In this document: one piece after another, positions 13,598-23,533 of the stretch
How the letters are laid out: each line of letters begins with the position of its first letter
Numbering within the stretch: position 1 is the stretch's first letter
Source of the DNA: Actinomycetes bacterium
GTDB taxonomy: Bacteria; Actinomycetota; Thermoleophilia; UBA2241
Assembly (NCBI GenBank): GCA_029547745.1
Contig: JAKPOQ010000073.1
Location: 1-35,124 of the forward strand
Direction of reading: 5' to 3'
DNA: 35,124 nt
Notes under the pieces: model-generated
What the model was told of the DNA's origin: nothing
Databases searched by the model: none
What the model saw: the letters and a program-made list of their open reading frames with translations, nothing else
Made by a program: the position numbers and the translations under genes

Positions 13598-14887
13598 CTA
13601 CTCCCGGCCCAACACGACGGGCCCCACGACGGGTGCTTCGTCGGCGAGCGTGAAGGCCGGCGCCAGCACGGCGGCGGCGCGTTCGCGGCGGCCGGCGTCG
13701 CGGGCGTAGACCGTCGCCAGGAGGTCGCCGGCGGCGACCTCCTGGCCGACGACCGCGGCGAGGACGACGCCGGCCGCCGGGTCGACGGCGTCGTCGACCG
13801 TGCGCCGGCCGGCGCCCGAGACCTGCGCCGCGCGACCCACGGCGAAGGCGTCGACGGCGGCGACAAAGCCGGCCTCCGGCACCCGCACCTCGCGTCCCGC
13901 CAGGCGATGGAACTCGCCCGGCTTCCATGTCCCGCCCTGCACGTAGCACCAGCGCTCGAAGTGCTGGGCGGCGCGGCCGTCGGCGAGCGCCGCCTCGGCG
14001 CGCCGCCGGCCCTCGCCTTCGTCCACGCCGAGGTCGGACAGCGCCAGCAGCATCGCCGCGATCGTCAGGGCGACCTCACGCACGTCGTCCGGGCCACCTC
14101 CCGTCAGCACGTCCCAAGCCTCCTCGACCTCGAGGCGGTTGCCCACGGCGCGCCCGAGCGGCGCGTCCATCGCCGTGTACACGCAGCTCACCGGACGCGA
14201 GAACGCCTCGCCGATCAGACGGCAGCGGCGGGCGAGGTCGCGGGCGTGCTCCAAGTCCTTGACGAAGGCGCCCCTCCCCACCTTGACGTCGAGCACCACG
14301 GCGGAGGTCCCGCTGGCGACCTTCTTGCTCATGATACTGGCGGCGATGAGGCCGTCCTCCTCGACCGTGGCCGTCACGTCGCGCAACGCGTACAGGATGC
14401 GGTCGGCCGGCACCAGGCGGTCGCTCTGGCTGACCACGGCGACGCCGATGCGCTCGAGCTGACGGAGGAACTCACCCTGCGGCAGACGGACCCTGAACCC
14501 GGGGATGGATTCCAGCTTGTCGAGCGTCCCGCCGGTGTGGCCGAGCCCACGGCCCGACATCTTGCCGAACACGGCGCCGCACGCCGCGACGAGCGGGGCG
14601 AGCACGAGGGTGACCTTGTCGCCGACGCCGCCGCTCGAGTGCTTGTCGAGCACCGGACGGCGCAGGGCGCTCAAGTCGAGGGTCTTGCCGCTCGCCACCA
14701 TGGCGCGGGCGAGGGCCACGGTCTCGGCGTCAGACAAGCCACGGAGGACCATCGCCATGAGCAGGGCGCTGGCCTGGTAGGCAGGGATACTGCCGTCGAC
14801 GACCCCGGCGACGAACGCGTCCATGCGCGCGGCATCAAGCTCGTGACCGTCGCGCTTCCAGGCGATGATGTCGTTGACGACGTCCAT
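13598..14887 (-). CDS. deoA: Pyrimidine-nucleoside (thymidine) phosphorylase
   Basis: The enzyme cleaves pyrimidine nucleosides with phosphate to give base and (deoxy)ribose 1-phosphate. The 429 residues include the family signature region MSGRGLGHTGGTLDKLESIPG and the phosphate-binding DKHSSGGVGDKVTLVLAPLVAACG. The SIMSKKVASGTSAVVLDVKVGRGAF segment also matches family VI transferases. The C-terminal lipoyl-like domain (PEAGFVAAVDAFAVGRAAQ to the end) is complete. ATG at 14887 has GGAGG upstream. It follows deoB and punA, so the three enzymes funnel nucleosides into pentose phosphates. Whether uridine or thymidine is preferred cannot be read from the sequence. Confidence 0.96.
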   Translation of the reverse strand: MDVVNDIIAWKRDGHELDAARMDAFVAGVVDGSIPAYQASALLMAMVLRGLSDAETVALARAMVASGKTLDLSALRRPVLDKHSSGGVGDKVTLVLAPLVAACGAVFGKMSGRGLGHTGGTLDKLESIPGFRVRLPQGEFLRQLERIGVAVVSQSDRLVPADRILYALRDVTATVEEDGLIAASIMSKKVASGTSAVVLDVKVGRGAFVKDLEHARDLARRCRLIGEAFSRPVSCVYTAMDAPLGRAVGNRLEVEEAWDVLTGGGPDDVREVALTIAAMLLALSDLGVDEGEGRRRAEAALADGRAAQHFERWCYVQGGTWKPGEFHRLAGREVRVPEAGFVAAVDAFAVGRAAQVSGAGRRTVDDAVDPAAGVVLAAVVGQEVAAGDLLATVYARDAGRRERAAAVLAPAFTLADEAPVVGPVVLGRE

Positions 14888-14899
14888 GCGACCTCCGTG

Positions 14900-15784
14900 T
14901 CAGTCAGACGGAAGAGGGGTCGGTCGGCGCGGGGAACGTCGGCGCCGCGAGCACGTCGGCGCCGCGAGCACGTCGGCGAGCTCCGGCCAGCGGGCGGCGA
15001 GCACGGCGGCGAGGGCGGCGCCGATACGGGTGCGAAAGCGCGCCGCCGTCGCCAGCACCTCCTCGTGCGAGCCGACCGCGGCGGAACGGTTGACGCACAG
15101 CGACAGCAGGCAGACCGAGGCGCCGGCGCGCGCGGCAGCGCGCACTTCCGGCGCCGTGGACATGCCGACGACGTCGCCGTGGCGACCCAGCCAGGCCGCC
15201 TCCGCCGGCGTCTCGTACTGCGGCCCGGGCACGGCGACGTACACCCCGGGCCTTGCCGACAGCGACGGCCCGAGGGCCGCCGCGACGCGCGCCGCCGCGG
15301 CAGCGTCGCAGACCGGCAGCCGCGGCGGCGTGTCCCGCGGCGGCTTCTGCAGGTCGACGACCTCCGTCCCGACCACGACGTCGCCGATGTCGACGCCCGC
15401 GGCGAGCGCCCCACAGGCGTTCAACAGCAGGAACCGGCGCACGCCCCACGAGGCGAGGTCAGCCACCGCCCGCTCGAGCTCAGCCTCGCTCCAGCCCTCG
15501 TACAGATGCGGACGCCCCGGGATGAGGGCGAGACGGGCGCCTCCGAGCGCGCCCGCGCCGGGACGCCCGCCCGTCGCCGCGGGCGTCCCTGCCCCGCGCG
15601 ACGCGCCCTCGGCGCCCCCGAGGCGCGCTAGGACGAGCGTGCCGCCGTGACCGGCCACGGCCGGCGCCGGCCAGCCGAAGTGGGCCAGCCTGTACTGGCG
15701 TTCGATCAGGGCGCCGTCCGGCACGGCCGCAAGTCCGGACCCGAACACGACGGCGACGTCGGCGCCGACCGCCGCCGGCCTCAC
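14900..15784 (-). CDS. punA: Purine-nucleoside phosphorylase (trimeric type)
   Basis: PNP converts purine nucleosides and phosphate to base and (deoxy)ribose 1-phosphate. Family motifs are VVFGSGLAAV near the start, PGRPHLYEGWS (89-99), LLNACGALAAGVDIGDVVV, VPGPQYETPAEA and VGMSTAPEV. GTG at 15784 overlaps the deoB stop as GTGA. Residues 56-83 are a Gly/Ala-rich insertion (GGAEGASRGAGTPAATGG) not expected in the family. The C-terminus is altered: a 17-base duplication at 14938-14971 shifts the frame, replacing a likely ending APTFPAPTDPSSV with an Arg/Pro-rich tail that stops four bases further on. MTA phosphorylase is a close alternative, but the GMSTAPEV context and the deoB/deoA neighbours favour PNP. 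Confidence 0.9.
   Translation of the reverse strand: MRPAAVGADVAVVFGSGLAAVPDGALIERQYRLAHFGWPAPAVAGHGGTLVLARLGGAEGASRGAGTPAATGGRPGAGALGGARLALIPGRPHLYEGWSEAELERAVADLASWGVRRFLLLNACGALAAGVDIGDVVVGTEVVDLQKPPRDTPPRLPVCDAAAAARVAAALGPSLSARPGVYVAVPGPQYETPAEAAWLGRHGDVVGMSTAPEVRAAARAGASVCLLSLCVNRSAAVGSHEEVLATAARFRTRIGAALAAVLAARWPELADVLAAPTCSRRRRSPRRPTPLPSD
14938..14971 (-). repeat. 17-base perfect tandem duplication at the 3' end of punA
   Basis: GTCGGCGCCGCGAGCAC (plus strand) occurs at 14938-14954 and again at 14955-14971, followed by a partial third copy. Because 17 is not a multiple of three, the duplication changes the reading frame of the last residues of punA. Confidence 0.95.
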
Positions 15785-16935
15785 GCGATCACCTCGCCGG
15801 CGAGCGGCGGCTCCTCGCCGGTGAGCCGCCAGAAGGCGGTCGCGCCGACGTCCTCGAGAGCGCCGTCCCAGCGCCCCGGGCGCAGCCCCAGGGCGAGCAA
15901 CGGCGCGTACTCGCGGGAATGGTCGGTGCTCGCCGTCGTCGGGTCCACGCCGTGGTCGGCGCAGACGATCATGGCGTCACCGGGCCGCAGACGGCGTTCG
16001 AACCCGGGCAGCGCGGCGTCGACCTCGGCGAGCCCGCCGGCGAAGCCGTCGACGTCGTTGCGATGACCCCAGGTCTGATCGAAGTCGACGAGATTGGCGA
16101 ACAGGAGACCGTCCTCCATCTCGTCCAAGTGATGAAGGCAGGCGGCGATGGCGGCCGTGTTCCCCGTCGCGTGGTCGTCCACGTCCACCCCGCGCTGGGC
16201 GAAGATCTCGCCGATCTTCCCCACCCCGACGACGGGGACCCCCCGTTCGTGGAGAAGGTCGAGGTAGGTCGTCCCGGTCGGCGGCAGCGAAAAGTCGCGA
16301 CGCCGCGGCGTGCGGGTGTACGAGCCGCTGCTCCCTATGAACGGCCGCGCGATGACGCGCCCGACGGCGTGCTCGCCCTGCAGGATGCCGCGCGCGATGC
16401 CGCACCAGCGGTACAGCTCGGGGACCGGCACGACGTCCTCATGGCAGGCGACCTGGAAGACGGAATCCGCCGAGGTGTAGACGATCGGCCGTCCCGTCCT
16501 CACGTGCTCGTCGCCGAGCTCCGCGATGATCGCCGTGCCGGAAGCGGGCCGGTTGCCGAGCACGGCTCGACCGACGGCCCGCTCGAACGGTCTGATCACC
16601 TCAGGAGGGAAGCCCCGTGGATACGTCGGGAACGGACGTTCGAGGACGAGGCCCATCATCTCCCAGTGACCCGTCGTGCTGTCCTTGCCGGCGCCGCGCT
16701 CGAGCAGGCGACCGTAGGTCGCCTCCGGGCGCGGCGCCCCGAGGGTGCTCCCGTCCGCGCGGCGCAGCGGGCCGACCACGGCGCCAAGGCCCAGGCCCTC
16801 GAGGTTGGGCAGCGGGACGGCGGTGCGCTCGAGGACGTGCTGCAGCGTCGCCGAGCCGACGTCGCCGTAGGCGGCGGCGTCGGGCAGCTCGCCGGCTCCG
16901 ACGCCGTCGAGGACGCAGACGAAGACCAGCGTCAC
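15781..16935 (-). CDS. deoB: Phosphopentomutase
   Basis: DeoB interconverts (deoxy)ribose 1-phosphate and 5-phosphate, connecting nucleoside breakdown to the pentose phosphate pool. The 384 residues show the alkaline-phosphatase-fold metal motif VLDGVGAGELPDA near the N-terminus, DSTTGHWEMMGL with the phosphorylated threonine region, the STADSVFQVACHED-type segment (YTSADSVFQVACHEDVVP), FANLVDFDQTWGHRND and CADHGVDPTT. GTG at 16935 is reached by a ladder of two micro-ORFs from the xerD stop. The stop overlaps the punA start. With punA and deoA it forms a nucleoside salvage operon. Confidence 0.97.
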   Translation of the reverse strand: MTLVFVCVLDGVGAGELPDAAAYGDVGSATLQHVLERTAVPLPNLEGLGLGAVVGPLRRADGSTLGAPRPEATYGRLLERGAGKDSTTGHWEMMGLVLERPFPTYPRGFPPEVIRPFERAVGRAVLGNRPASGTAIIAELGDEHVRTGRPIVYTSADSVFQVACHEDVVPVPELYRWCGIARGILQGEHAVGRVIARPFIGSSGSYTRTPRRRDFSLPPTGTTYLDLLHERGVPVVGVGKIGEIFAQRGVDVDDHATGNTAAIAACLHHLDEMEDGLLFANLVDFDQTWGHRNDVDGFAGGLAEVDAALPGFERRLRPGDAMIVCADHGVDPTTASTDHSREYAPLLALGLRPGRWDGALEDVGATAFWRLTGEEPPLAGEVIA

Positions 16936-16967
16936 GGCGCGCCCCTCTTCGAGCGGCGCGCCCTCAT
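16932..16967 (-). CDS. Micro-ORF 2 of the xerD-deoB junction (11 residues)
   Basis: ATG at 16967 encodes MRARRSKRGAP. Its TGA overlaps the deoB start as GTGA. GAAGAGG inside the unit is the ribosome binding site for deoB. It is an imperfect copy of the preceding 32-base unit and of the xerD 3' end. Confidence 0.5.
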   Translation of the reverse strand: MRARRSKRGAP

Positions 16968-16999
16968 CGCCCCGTCCTCTTCGTGGGGCCCACCCTCAT
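16964..16999 (-). CDS. Micro-ORF 1 of the xerD-deoB junction (11 residues)
   Basis: ATG at 16999 overlaps the xerD stop as ATGA and encodes MRVGPTKRTGR. Its TGA overlaps the ATG of micro-ORF 2. The peptide resembles the XerD C-terminus RRTKRTRP, showing that the unit arose by duplication of the xerD end with its coupling site. Confidence 0.5.
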   Translation of the reverse strand: MRVGPTKRTGR

Positions 17000-17931
17000 G
17001 GCCTGGTCCTCTTCGTGCGCCGCGCCCGCGGGTGCGTCTCGAGGAAGACCTCGCGCAGGTGCTCGACGGTGACGTGCGTGTAGAGCTGCGTCGTCGCCAC
17101 GTTCGCGTGGCCGAGCATCTCCTGCACGCTGCGCAGGTCGGCCCCGGCGGCGAGCAGATGAGTGGCGAACGAGTGGCGGAAGGTATGGGCGCTGGCCTTG
17201 CCCTCGAGGTCGACCTTGCGCAGGGCGCGACGCAAGACGTAGTCGAGTCCCTGGCGGGTGAGCGGCGTCCCGCGGGCGTTGAGGAAGAGCTGGGGGCGGC
17301 GGCGGCCGCGCTGCAGCGCGCGGCGCCCGTCGCGCAGGTAGCGCTGCAGCGCGGCCGCCGCCGCCCCTCCCATCGGCACGACGCGCTCCGTGTCGCCCTT
17401 ACCGATGCAGCGCACGAGACCCGCCTCGAGGTCGACGTCGCCCTCGCGCAGGCCGAGCAGCTCGGACGCGCGCAGGCCGCAGCCGTAGAGCAGCTCGAAC
17501 ATCGCCACGTCGCGCTGGCCCAGCGGCCCGGCCGGGGCGACGCTCGCAAGCAGGGCGAGGACCTCGTCGACGGACAGCACACGGGGCAGGTCCTGCCTGC
17601 GCTTCGGCGTCCGCAGACGGGCCGTCGGGTCGGCCGTGAGGAACTCCTCGCGCACGAGGTAGCCGTAGAGCCCCCGCAAGCTGGCGACGCGACGCGCGAC
17701 CGTGGCCGCGGCGCCGCCGCCCCCGGGGCCGGCGAAGTAGTCGTCGACGTCCGCTTCGCCGGCCGTCAGCACGGCGGCGCCGCGGCCCTCGAGAAAGGCC
17801 TGGTAGCGGGCGAGGTCCCGCCCGTACGACGTCACCGTGTTCGCGCTCAGACCGCGCTCGTAGCGCAGGTGATCGAGGTATTCGGCGATCATGGGGTCGA
17901 CGTCCACGGCGACGACTCCCGACGGCCTCAC
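16996..17931 (-). CDS. xerD: Tyrosine recombinase XerD-like
   Basis: XerC/XerD-type recombinases resolve chromosome dimers at dif. The 311-residue protein has the SAM-like N-terminal core-binding domain (about 14-100, LDHLRYERGLSANTV) and a complete catalytic domain. Catalytic residues are R154 (GLRASEL), K178 (GKGD), H249 and R252 (HTFRHSFATHLL), H275 (LGHANVATTQ) and Y284 (LYTHV). GTG at 17931 overlaps the stop of the M20 peptidase as GTGA; ATG at codon 14 is an alternative start. Residues 189-213 are encoded by a perfect 27-bp inverted repeat. No integrase-type neighbours or att sites are seen, so this is the housekeeping enzyme. XerC versus XerD cannot be fully separated by eye. Confidence 0.93.
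   Translation of the reverse strand: MRPSGVVAVDVDPMIAEYLDHLRYERGLSANTVTSYGRDLARYQAFLEGRGAAVLTAGEADVDDYFAGPGGGGAAATVARRVASLRGLYGYLVREEFLTADPTARLRTPKRRQDLPRVLSVDEVLALLASVAPAGPLGQRDVAMFELLYGCGLRASELLGLREGDVDLEAGLVRCIGKGDTERVVPMGGAAAAALQRYLRDGRRALQRGRRRPQLFLNARGTPLTRQGLDYVLRRALRKVDLEGKASAHTFRHSFATHLLAAGADLRSVQEMLGHANVATTQLYTHVTVEHLREVFLETHPRARRTKRTRP
17293..17367. repeat. Perfect 27-bp inverted repeat inside xerD
   Basis: Bases 17293-17319 are the exact reverse complement of 17341-17367, separated by 21 bases. The arms encode residues 189-213 of XerD, and ALQR appears on both sides (ALQRYLRDGRRALQR). In mRNA it would form a 27-bp duplex, long enough for RNase III. Confidence 0.97.
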
Positions 17932-19052
17932 CCGGCGCGGGCGCCGGCGGCGCGCACCAGAGCGTGAGCGAGCTCGTATACCTGCTCAAGGCGGGCGAGG
18001 GCGATCGACTCGCGCACCGAGTGCACGTCCTCGAAGCCGACGCCGAGGTTCACGGCCGGCAGCCCCCGCAGGTTGAAGACGTTGGCGTCCGAGCCGCCCC
18101 CGGTGGCGATGTGGACGGGTTCGACGCCGATCGCCGCGAGCGCGGCGGCGGCGAGAGCGACGGCAGTGTCCCCGGCCGTCAGCGTGAAGCCGACGAAGTC
18201 GTCGTCGACCGTCACGGAGACGTCGACCCCCGCCTCGGCCGCGGCCACGTTCACGGCCTCGATCATGCGCTCAAGCTGCGCCGCGAGGGCGTCGCGGTCG
18301 TGGCTGCGGGCCTCGCCCTCGAGGCGGCAGCGTTCGGGGACCACGTTGGTCGCGCTGCCGCCCGTGATGACACCCACGTTGGCCGTCGTCCGCTCGTCGA
18401 TGCGTCCGAGCGGCATGGCGGCGACGGCCCGGGCCGCCGCGACGACGGCCGAGCGCCCCTTCTCGGGCTCGATGCCGGCGTGCGCGGCGCGGCCGTGGAA
18501 GTCGGCGGTGAAGAGGCTCAGCGACGGCGCCGTAAGGACCACGGTCCCCACCGGGCCCTCGCTGTCGAAGACGAACGCCGCCTCCGCCCGGAGGGCGCTC
18601 ACGTCGAGCTCCTTGGCGCCGCGCAGACCCACCTCCTCGGAGGTCGTGAAGACGAGCTCGACGCCGGCTGCCGGCGGCTCGGCCGCCAGATCGCGCGCCA
18701 GCGCGACCAGGGCGGCGACGGCCGCCTTGTCGTCGGCCCCGAGGATCGTGTCGCCGGCGCTGCGCGCGACCCCGTCCGCGATCCGCACCCGCACCTCGCC
18801 CTCGACGGGCACGGTGTCCATGTGGGCGCAGAGGGCGACCGGCGTGCCGGCGCCGCGTCCCGGGATGCGAGCGACGAGGTTCCCGGCGGCGGCGCCGGTG
18901 CGCGGCGCCGATTCGTCCTCGCTGACGTCGACCCCGCAGGCGCGCAGCTCGGCCGTGATGAGGTCGGCGACGCCCCGTTCGCGGCCGGACGGCGAGGGCG
19001 TCTCGGCAAGACGCACGAACAACGCCGTGAGCTCGTCAAGGGTAGCGGTCAT
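17928..19052 (-). CDS. M20 family metallopeptidase (PepT-like)
   Basis: M20 enzymes are two-zinc peptidases; the PepT group removes N-terminal residues from tripeptides. The 374-residue protein shows metal and catalytic motifs in order: CAHMDTVP (74-81), GADDKAAVAAL, TTSEEVGLRGAKEL with the catalytic glutamate pair, FDSEGPVG and a C-terminal GGGSDANVFNLRGLPAVNL with LGVGFEDVHSV. The lid/dimerisation domain (about 180-290) carries HGRAAHAGIEPEKG. ATG at 19052 has GGGAGG upstream. It follows pyrG by 58 bases and overlaps xerD. No signal peptide is seen, so it acts in the cytoplasm. The exact substrate is uncertain. Confidence 0.88.
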   Translation of the reverse strand: MTATLDELTALFVRLAETPSPSGRERGVADLITAELRACGVDVSEDESAPRTGAAAGNLVARIPGRGAGTPVALCAHMDTVPVEGEVRVRIADGVARSAGDTILGADDKAAVAALVALARDLAAEPPAAGVELVFTTSEEVGLRGAKELDVSALRAEAAFVFDSEGPVGTVVLTAPSLSLFTADFHGRAAHAGIEPEKGRSAVVAAARAVAAMPLGRIDERTTANVGVITGGSATNVVPERCRLEGEARSHDRDALAAQLERMIEAVNVAAAEAGVDVSVTVDDDFVGFTLTAGDTAVALAAAALAAIGVEPVHIATGGGSDANVFNLRGLPAVNLGVGFEDVHSVRESIALARLEQVYELAHALVRAAGARAG

Positions 19053-19110
19053 CGTTCCTCCCGGCGTCCGTGTGACGTCCCTCCGCCCGCCGCCGTCGTC
19101 CAGCCTGCGG

Positions 19111-20772
<1,662 letters not shown>

Positions 20773-20790
20773 TCAGTCGCCGCCGCAGAC

Positions 20791-20835
20791 CGGCGGGCGC
20801 CCGCCGCCCGTCGCCGGGCGGGCGCCCGCCCGGCG
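20791..20835. repeat. Two adjacent perfect palindromes in the pyrG leader
   Basis: A 16-base perfect palindrome (20791-20806) and a 24-base perfect palindrome (20812-20835) share the core GCGGGCGCCCGC. Their centres are 25 bases apart, about two and a half helical turns. They lie 40-85 bases upstream of the pyrG start. They could be paired hairpins in the leader RNA or a double operator. Confidence 0.8.
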
Positions 20836-20962
20836 GCTCAGGCACGGCACGACGACGCCGCTACGGATTCGCGAAGGGTTTTGCGGGGGCCGGGTCCTGC
20901 CCGTAGCACGATGACGGGCGGGCACAACTGGACGACCGGCGGGCCCACGGATCACGGCGGCA

Positions 20963-20990
20963 AGTATAGCAGACAGACGGCCGCCGTCAG
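20963..20990 (-). promoter_or_regulatory. Candidate pyrG promoter overlapping the recN stop
   Basis: The -10 TATACT (20963-20968) and a CTGACG -35-like hexamer (20985-20990) are 16 bases apart. The -35 includes the recN TGA. Transcription would start about 200 bases upstream of pyrG. The TATACT hexamer is exact and stands out in GC-rich DNA; the -35 is weak. Confidence 0.55.
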
Positions 20991-22654
20991 GCGCGCCCGG
21001 CGCGCTCCAGCAGGCCCTGGGCGTGCTGCCGCGCGGCCTCATCGTCGGCGGCGGCGCCGAGCATGCGGCAGAGCTCCGCCAGCCGCTCCCCGCCCTCGAC
21101 CCGGGCGACGACGGTCTCGGTCGTCGCGGCGACCGGGTCGCTGCGTTTGACGATGGCGAACTGCCGCTCGGCGTGGGCCGCGACCTGGGGCAGGTGCGTG
21201 ATGCAGACGATCTGGCGGCGCTCGGCGAGGCGCGCGAGGCGTTCGCCGAGCGCCGCCGCCGTCACGCCGCCGATGCCGGCGTCGACCTCGTCGAAGATCA
21301 GGGTCTCGACGTCGTCGCCGATCGTCACCATGCCGCGGATGGCGAGCATCACCCGCGAGAGCTCGCCGCCCGAGGCCGTGTCGCGCAGCGGCCGTGGCGG
21401 CACGCCGGGGTTGGCGCTGAAGAAGAACTCGACCTCGTCGCCGCCGCGCGGCCCGAGGGCGGCGAACCGCTCCTCGGGTGTCGCCGCCCCTTTGCCGCGC
21501 GCCGTCAGCCGGACCTCGAAGGTCGCGTGGGGCATCGCCAGGTCGGCGAGCTCGTCCGTGACCCGGCGGGCGAACTCGGGGGCGAGGCGACGCCGAGTCT
21601 CGCCCAGGGCGGCGGCGGCGGCGAGCGCGGCCTGTTGCGCCGCCGCCGCCTCCGCCGCAAGCTCTCCCTCGTCGGCCGCGGCGCTCTCCAGGGCGGCGAG
21701 TCGCCGACGGGCATCCTCGGCATAGGCCAGCACCTCGTCGGCCGACGACCCGTACTTGCGCATCAGCACCGTGAGCTTGTCGTAGCGCAGCTCCAGAGCG
21801 TCGCGGCGGGCGGGGTCGATGTCGAGGCCCTCGACGTAAGCGCGCAGCTCCGCGGCCACGTCATCGGCCTCGGCGGCGAGGGCGTCGAGGCGCGTCGCCA
21901 GCAGCCCGAGGCCGGTGTCGGTCGCGGCGGCCTCGCTCACGAGCCGCTGCGCCACCCTCAGAGCGTCGAGGGCGGCGTGCTCGCCCTCGCCGGAGAGCAG
22001 GGCGAGGGCGCCGCCCGTCCGCTCGAGCAGCTTGCCGGCGTGGCGGGCGCGCTCGCGCTCCTGGGCGAGGCGCACGTCTTCGCCGGGCTCGACCGCAGCC
22101 GCCTCGATCTCGCCGATCTGGAAGCGCAGCATGTCGATCTCGCGTTCACGCTCGCGCCCGGCGCCGCGCAGCTCGTCGAGAGCGCGCACCAGCTCGTGGG
22201 CCCGGCGGTACGCGTCGGCGTACGTCGTGACGAGCGGCCCGACTTCCGCGGCGGCGAACCCGTCGAGGAGGTCGAGCTGGCGCTCGAGCTGCAGCAGACG
22301 CGTGTGCTCGAGCTGGCCGTAGAAGGCGAGGCGCACGCGCAAGGTCTCTTCGACCGCGGCGGCCGAGCTCAGAAGCCCGTTCATGAGGGCGCGCGAGCGA
22401 CCCCCGCGGGGCAGCTCGCGCGCCACCGCGAGCGTCTCGTCGCCGCTCGTGAACAGCGCCTGGACCAGAGCCCGCCGCGCCCCGGGCCGGATGAGCTCCT
22501 CCCCACCCTTCTGCCCGAGCAGCAGGCCGACCGCCTGCGCCAGCAGGGTCTTGCCCGCCCCGGTCTCGCCGCTGATCACGTTCAGCCCCGGGCTGAGCTC
22601 GAGGCGCGCCGCGGCGATAAGCACGAGGTCGTCGATGGCGAGCTCGGCGAGCAT
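20987..22654 (-). CDS. recN: DNA repair ATPase RecN
   Basis: RecN is an SMC-like protein that acts early in double-strand break repair. The 555-residue protein has Walker A GETGAGKT (29-36), a long coiled-coil middle (about 150-360) and the C-terminal head with the signature TASGGELSRVMLAIRG and Walker B TLIFDEVDAGIGG. The late motif ICITHLPQVAAHA also matches. ATG at 22654 lies 12 bases after the nadK stop. The tlyA-nadK-recN order is the common Gram-positive arrangement. The end of the gene overlaps the pyrG promoter. Confidence 0.98.
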   Translation of the reverse strand: MLAELAIDDLVLIAAARLELSPGLNVISGETGAGKTLLAQAVGLLLGQKGGEELIRPGARRALVQALFTSGDETLAVARELPRGGRSRALMNGLLSSAAAVEETLRVRLAFYGQLEHTRLLQLERQLDLLDGFAAAEVGPLVTTYADAYRRAHELVRALDELRGAGREREREIDMLRFQIGEIEAAAVEPGEDVRLAQERERARHAGKLLERTGGALALLSGEGEHAALDALRVAQRLVSEAAATDTGLGLLATRLDALAAEADDVAAELRAYVEGLDIDPARRDALELRYDKLTVLMRKYGSSADEVLAYAEDARRRLAALESAAADEGELAAEAAAAQQAALAAAAALGETRRRLAPEFARRVTDELADLAMPHATFEVRLTARGKGAATPEERFAALGPRGGDEVEFFFSANPGVPPRPLRDTASGGELSRVMLAIRGMVTIGDDVETLIFDEVDAGIGGVTAAALGERLARLAERRQIVCITHLPQVAAHAERQFAIVKRSDPVAATTETVVARVEGGERLAELCRMLGAAADDEAARQHAQGLLERAGRA

Positions 22655-22666
22655 ACGGCCGCCGGT

Positions 22667-23533
22667 TCAGCGCCCTTCGCGGTCGAAGAGCTTCTCCTCG
22701 ACGTTCTGGTAGAACGAGCTCTCGGCGCGGACCATGAGGCGGGCGCGTTCCTCCCCCGCCGTGATGCGCACTCGCTCGCCACAACACAGACGGCCGACCT
22801 CGCGCCCGTCAGCGAGCACCTCGCAGCGTTCCGAGGGCGACACGTTGCCGACGCTGATCTCGTGATCAGGGCGCAACACCATGGGACGGAAGGCCAGCGA
22901 ATGCGGGGCGATGAAGTTGAGGACGAGCACGCCGGCGTCCCACTCCACGATGGGCCCGTCACAGGACAGGTTGTACGCCGTCGAGCCGGTGGGCGTCGAC
23001 AGGATGAGGCCGTCGCAGAGCATGCGCCCTACGGTGACGCCCGAGACCTCGTATTCCAGGTGCAGCACGTGACGTGGCTCGACCCTGCTCAGGACGATGT
23101 CGTTCACGGCCGCGACCCTCGTCCCGTTCAACGTCGCGACGACAGTGAGGAGCTCGACGACGCGGTGCTCGCCGGCGACCATCGCACGCAGGCCGTCGAG
23201 CCAGTCGTCGTGCGGCAGGCCGGCGAGGAAGCCGACGTTCCCGTAGTTGACGCCCAGCGTGGGCACCGTCGACCCGAGCAGACGCCCAAGAGCCCGGAGG
23301 ATGGTGCCGTCGCCGCCGAACACAAGGCAGACGTCGGCGGCGCGCAGCCCCTCGTCGTCGACACACCGGAACCCGAGGGCCTCGACATCGCCATGCTTGA
23401 CGGCCTCGTCGGCCGGCATCACGAGCTCGACGCCGAGCATCTCGCGCGCCGCGCCGAGCTCGCCGAGGGCGCGGACGGCGTCGTCGTTGCGCCGACCCGT
23501 GAGCACGGCCACGGTGGTGAGACGGTCAGCCAT
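22667..23533 (-). CDS. nadK: NAD kinase
   Basis: NadK phosphorylates NAD to NADP. The 288-residue protein has the GGDGT motif in LVFGGDGTILRALGRL, the NVGFLAGL segment, NDIVLSR, and the NAD-binding STPTGSTAYNLSCDGPIV. The C-terminal APHSLAFRPMVL matches the family APHSLSNRPIVL-like stretch. ATG at 23533 overlaps the tlyA end by eight bases, so the two genes are translationally coupled. Confidence 0.98.
   Translation of the reverse strand: MADRLTTVAVLTGRRNDDAVRALGELGAAREMLGVELVMPADEAVKHGDVEALGFRCVDDEGLRAADVCLVFGGDGTILRALGRLLGSTVPTLGVNYGNVGFLAGLPHDDWLDGLRAMVAGEHRVVELLTVVATLNGTRVAAVNDIVLSRVEPRHVLHLEYEVSGVTVGRMLCDGLILSTPTGSTAYNLSCDGPIVEWDAGVLVLNFIAPHSLAFRPMVLRPDHEISVGNVSPSERCEVLADGREVGRLCCGERVRITAGEERARLMVRAESSFYQNVEEKLFDREGR

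Noticed and set aside
14900-15784. punA as S-methyl-5'-thioadenosine phosphorylase
   Set aside because: The VGMSTAPEV and PGPQYETPAEA motifs and the deoB/deoA operon fit purine-nucleoside phosphorylase better, although the families are close.
21610-21660. Inverted GGC/GCC-rich arms inside recN
   Set aside because: They are simple alanine-codon triplet runs on both sides; pairing follows from composition.
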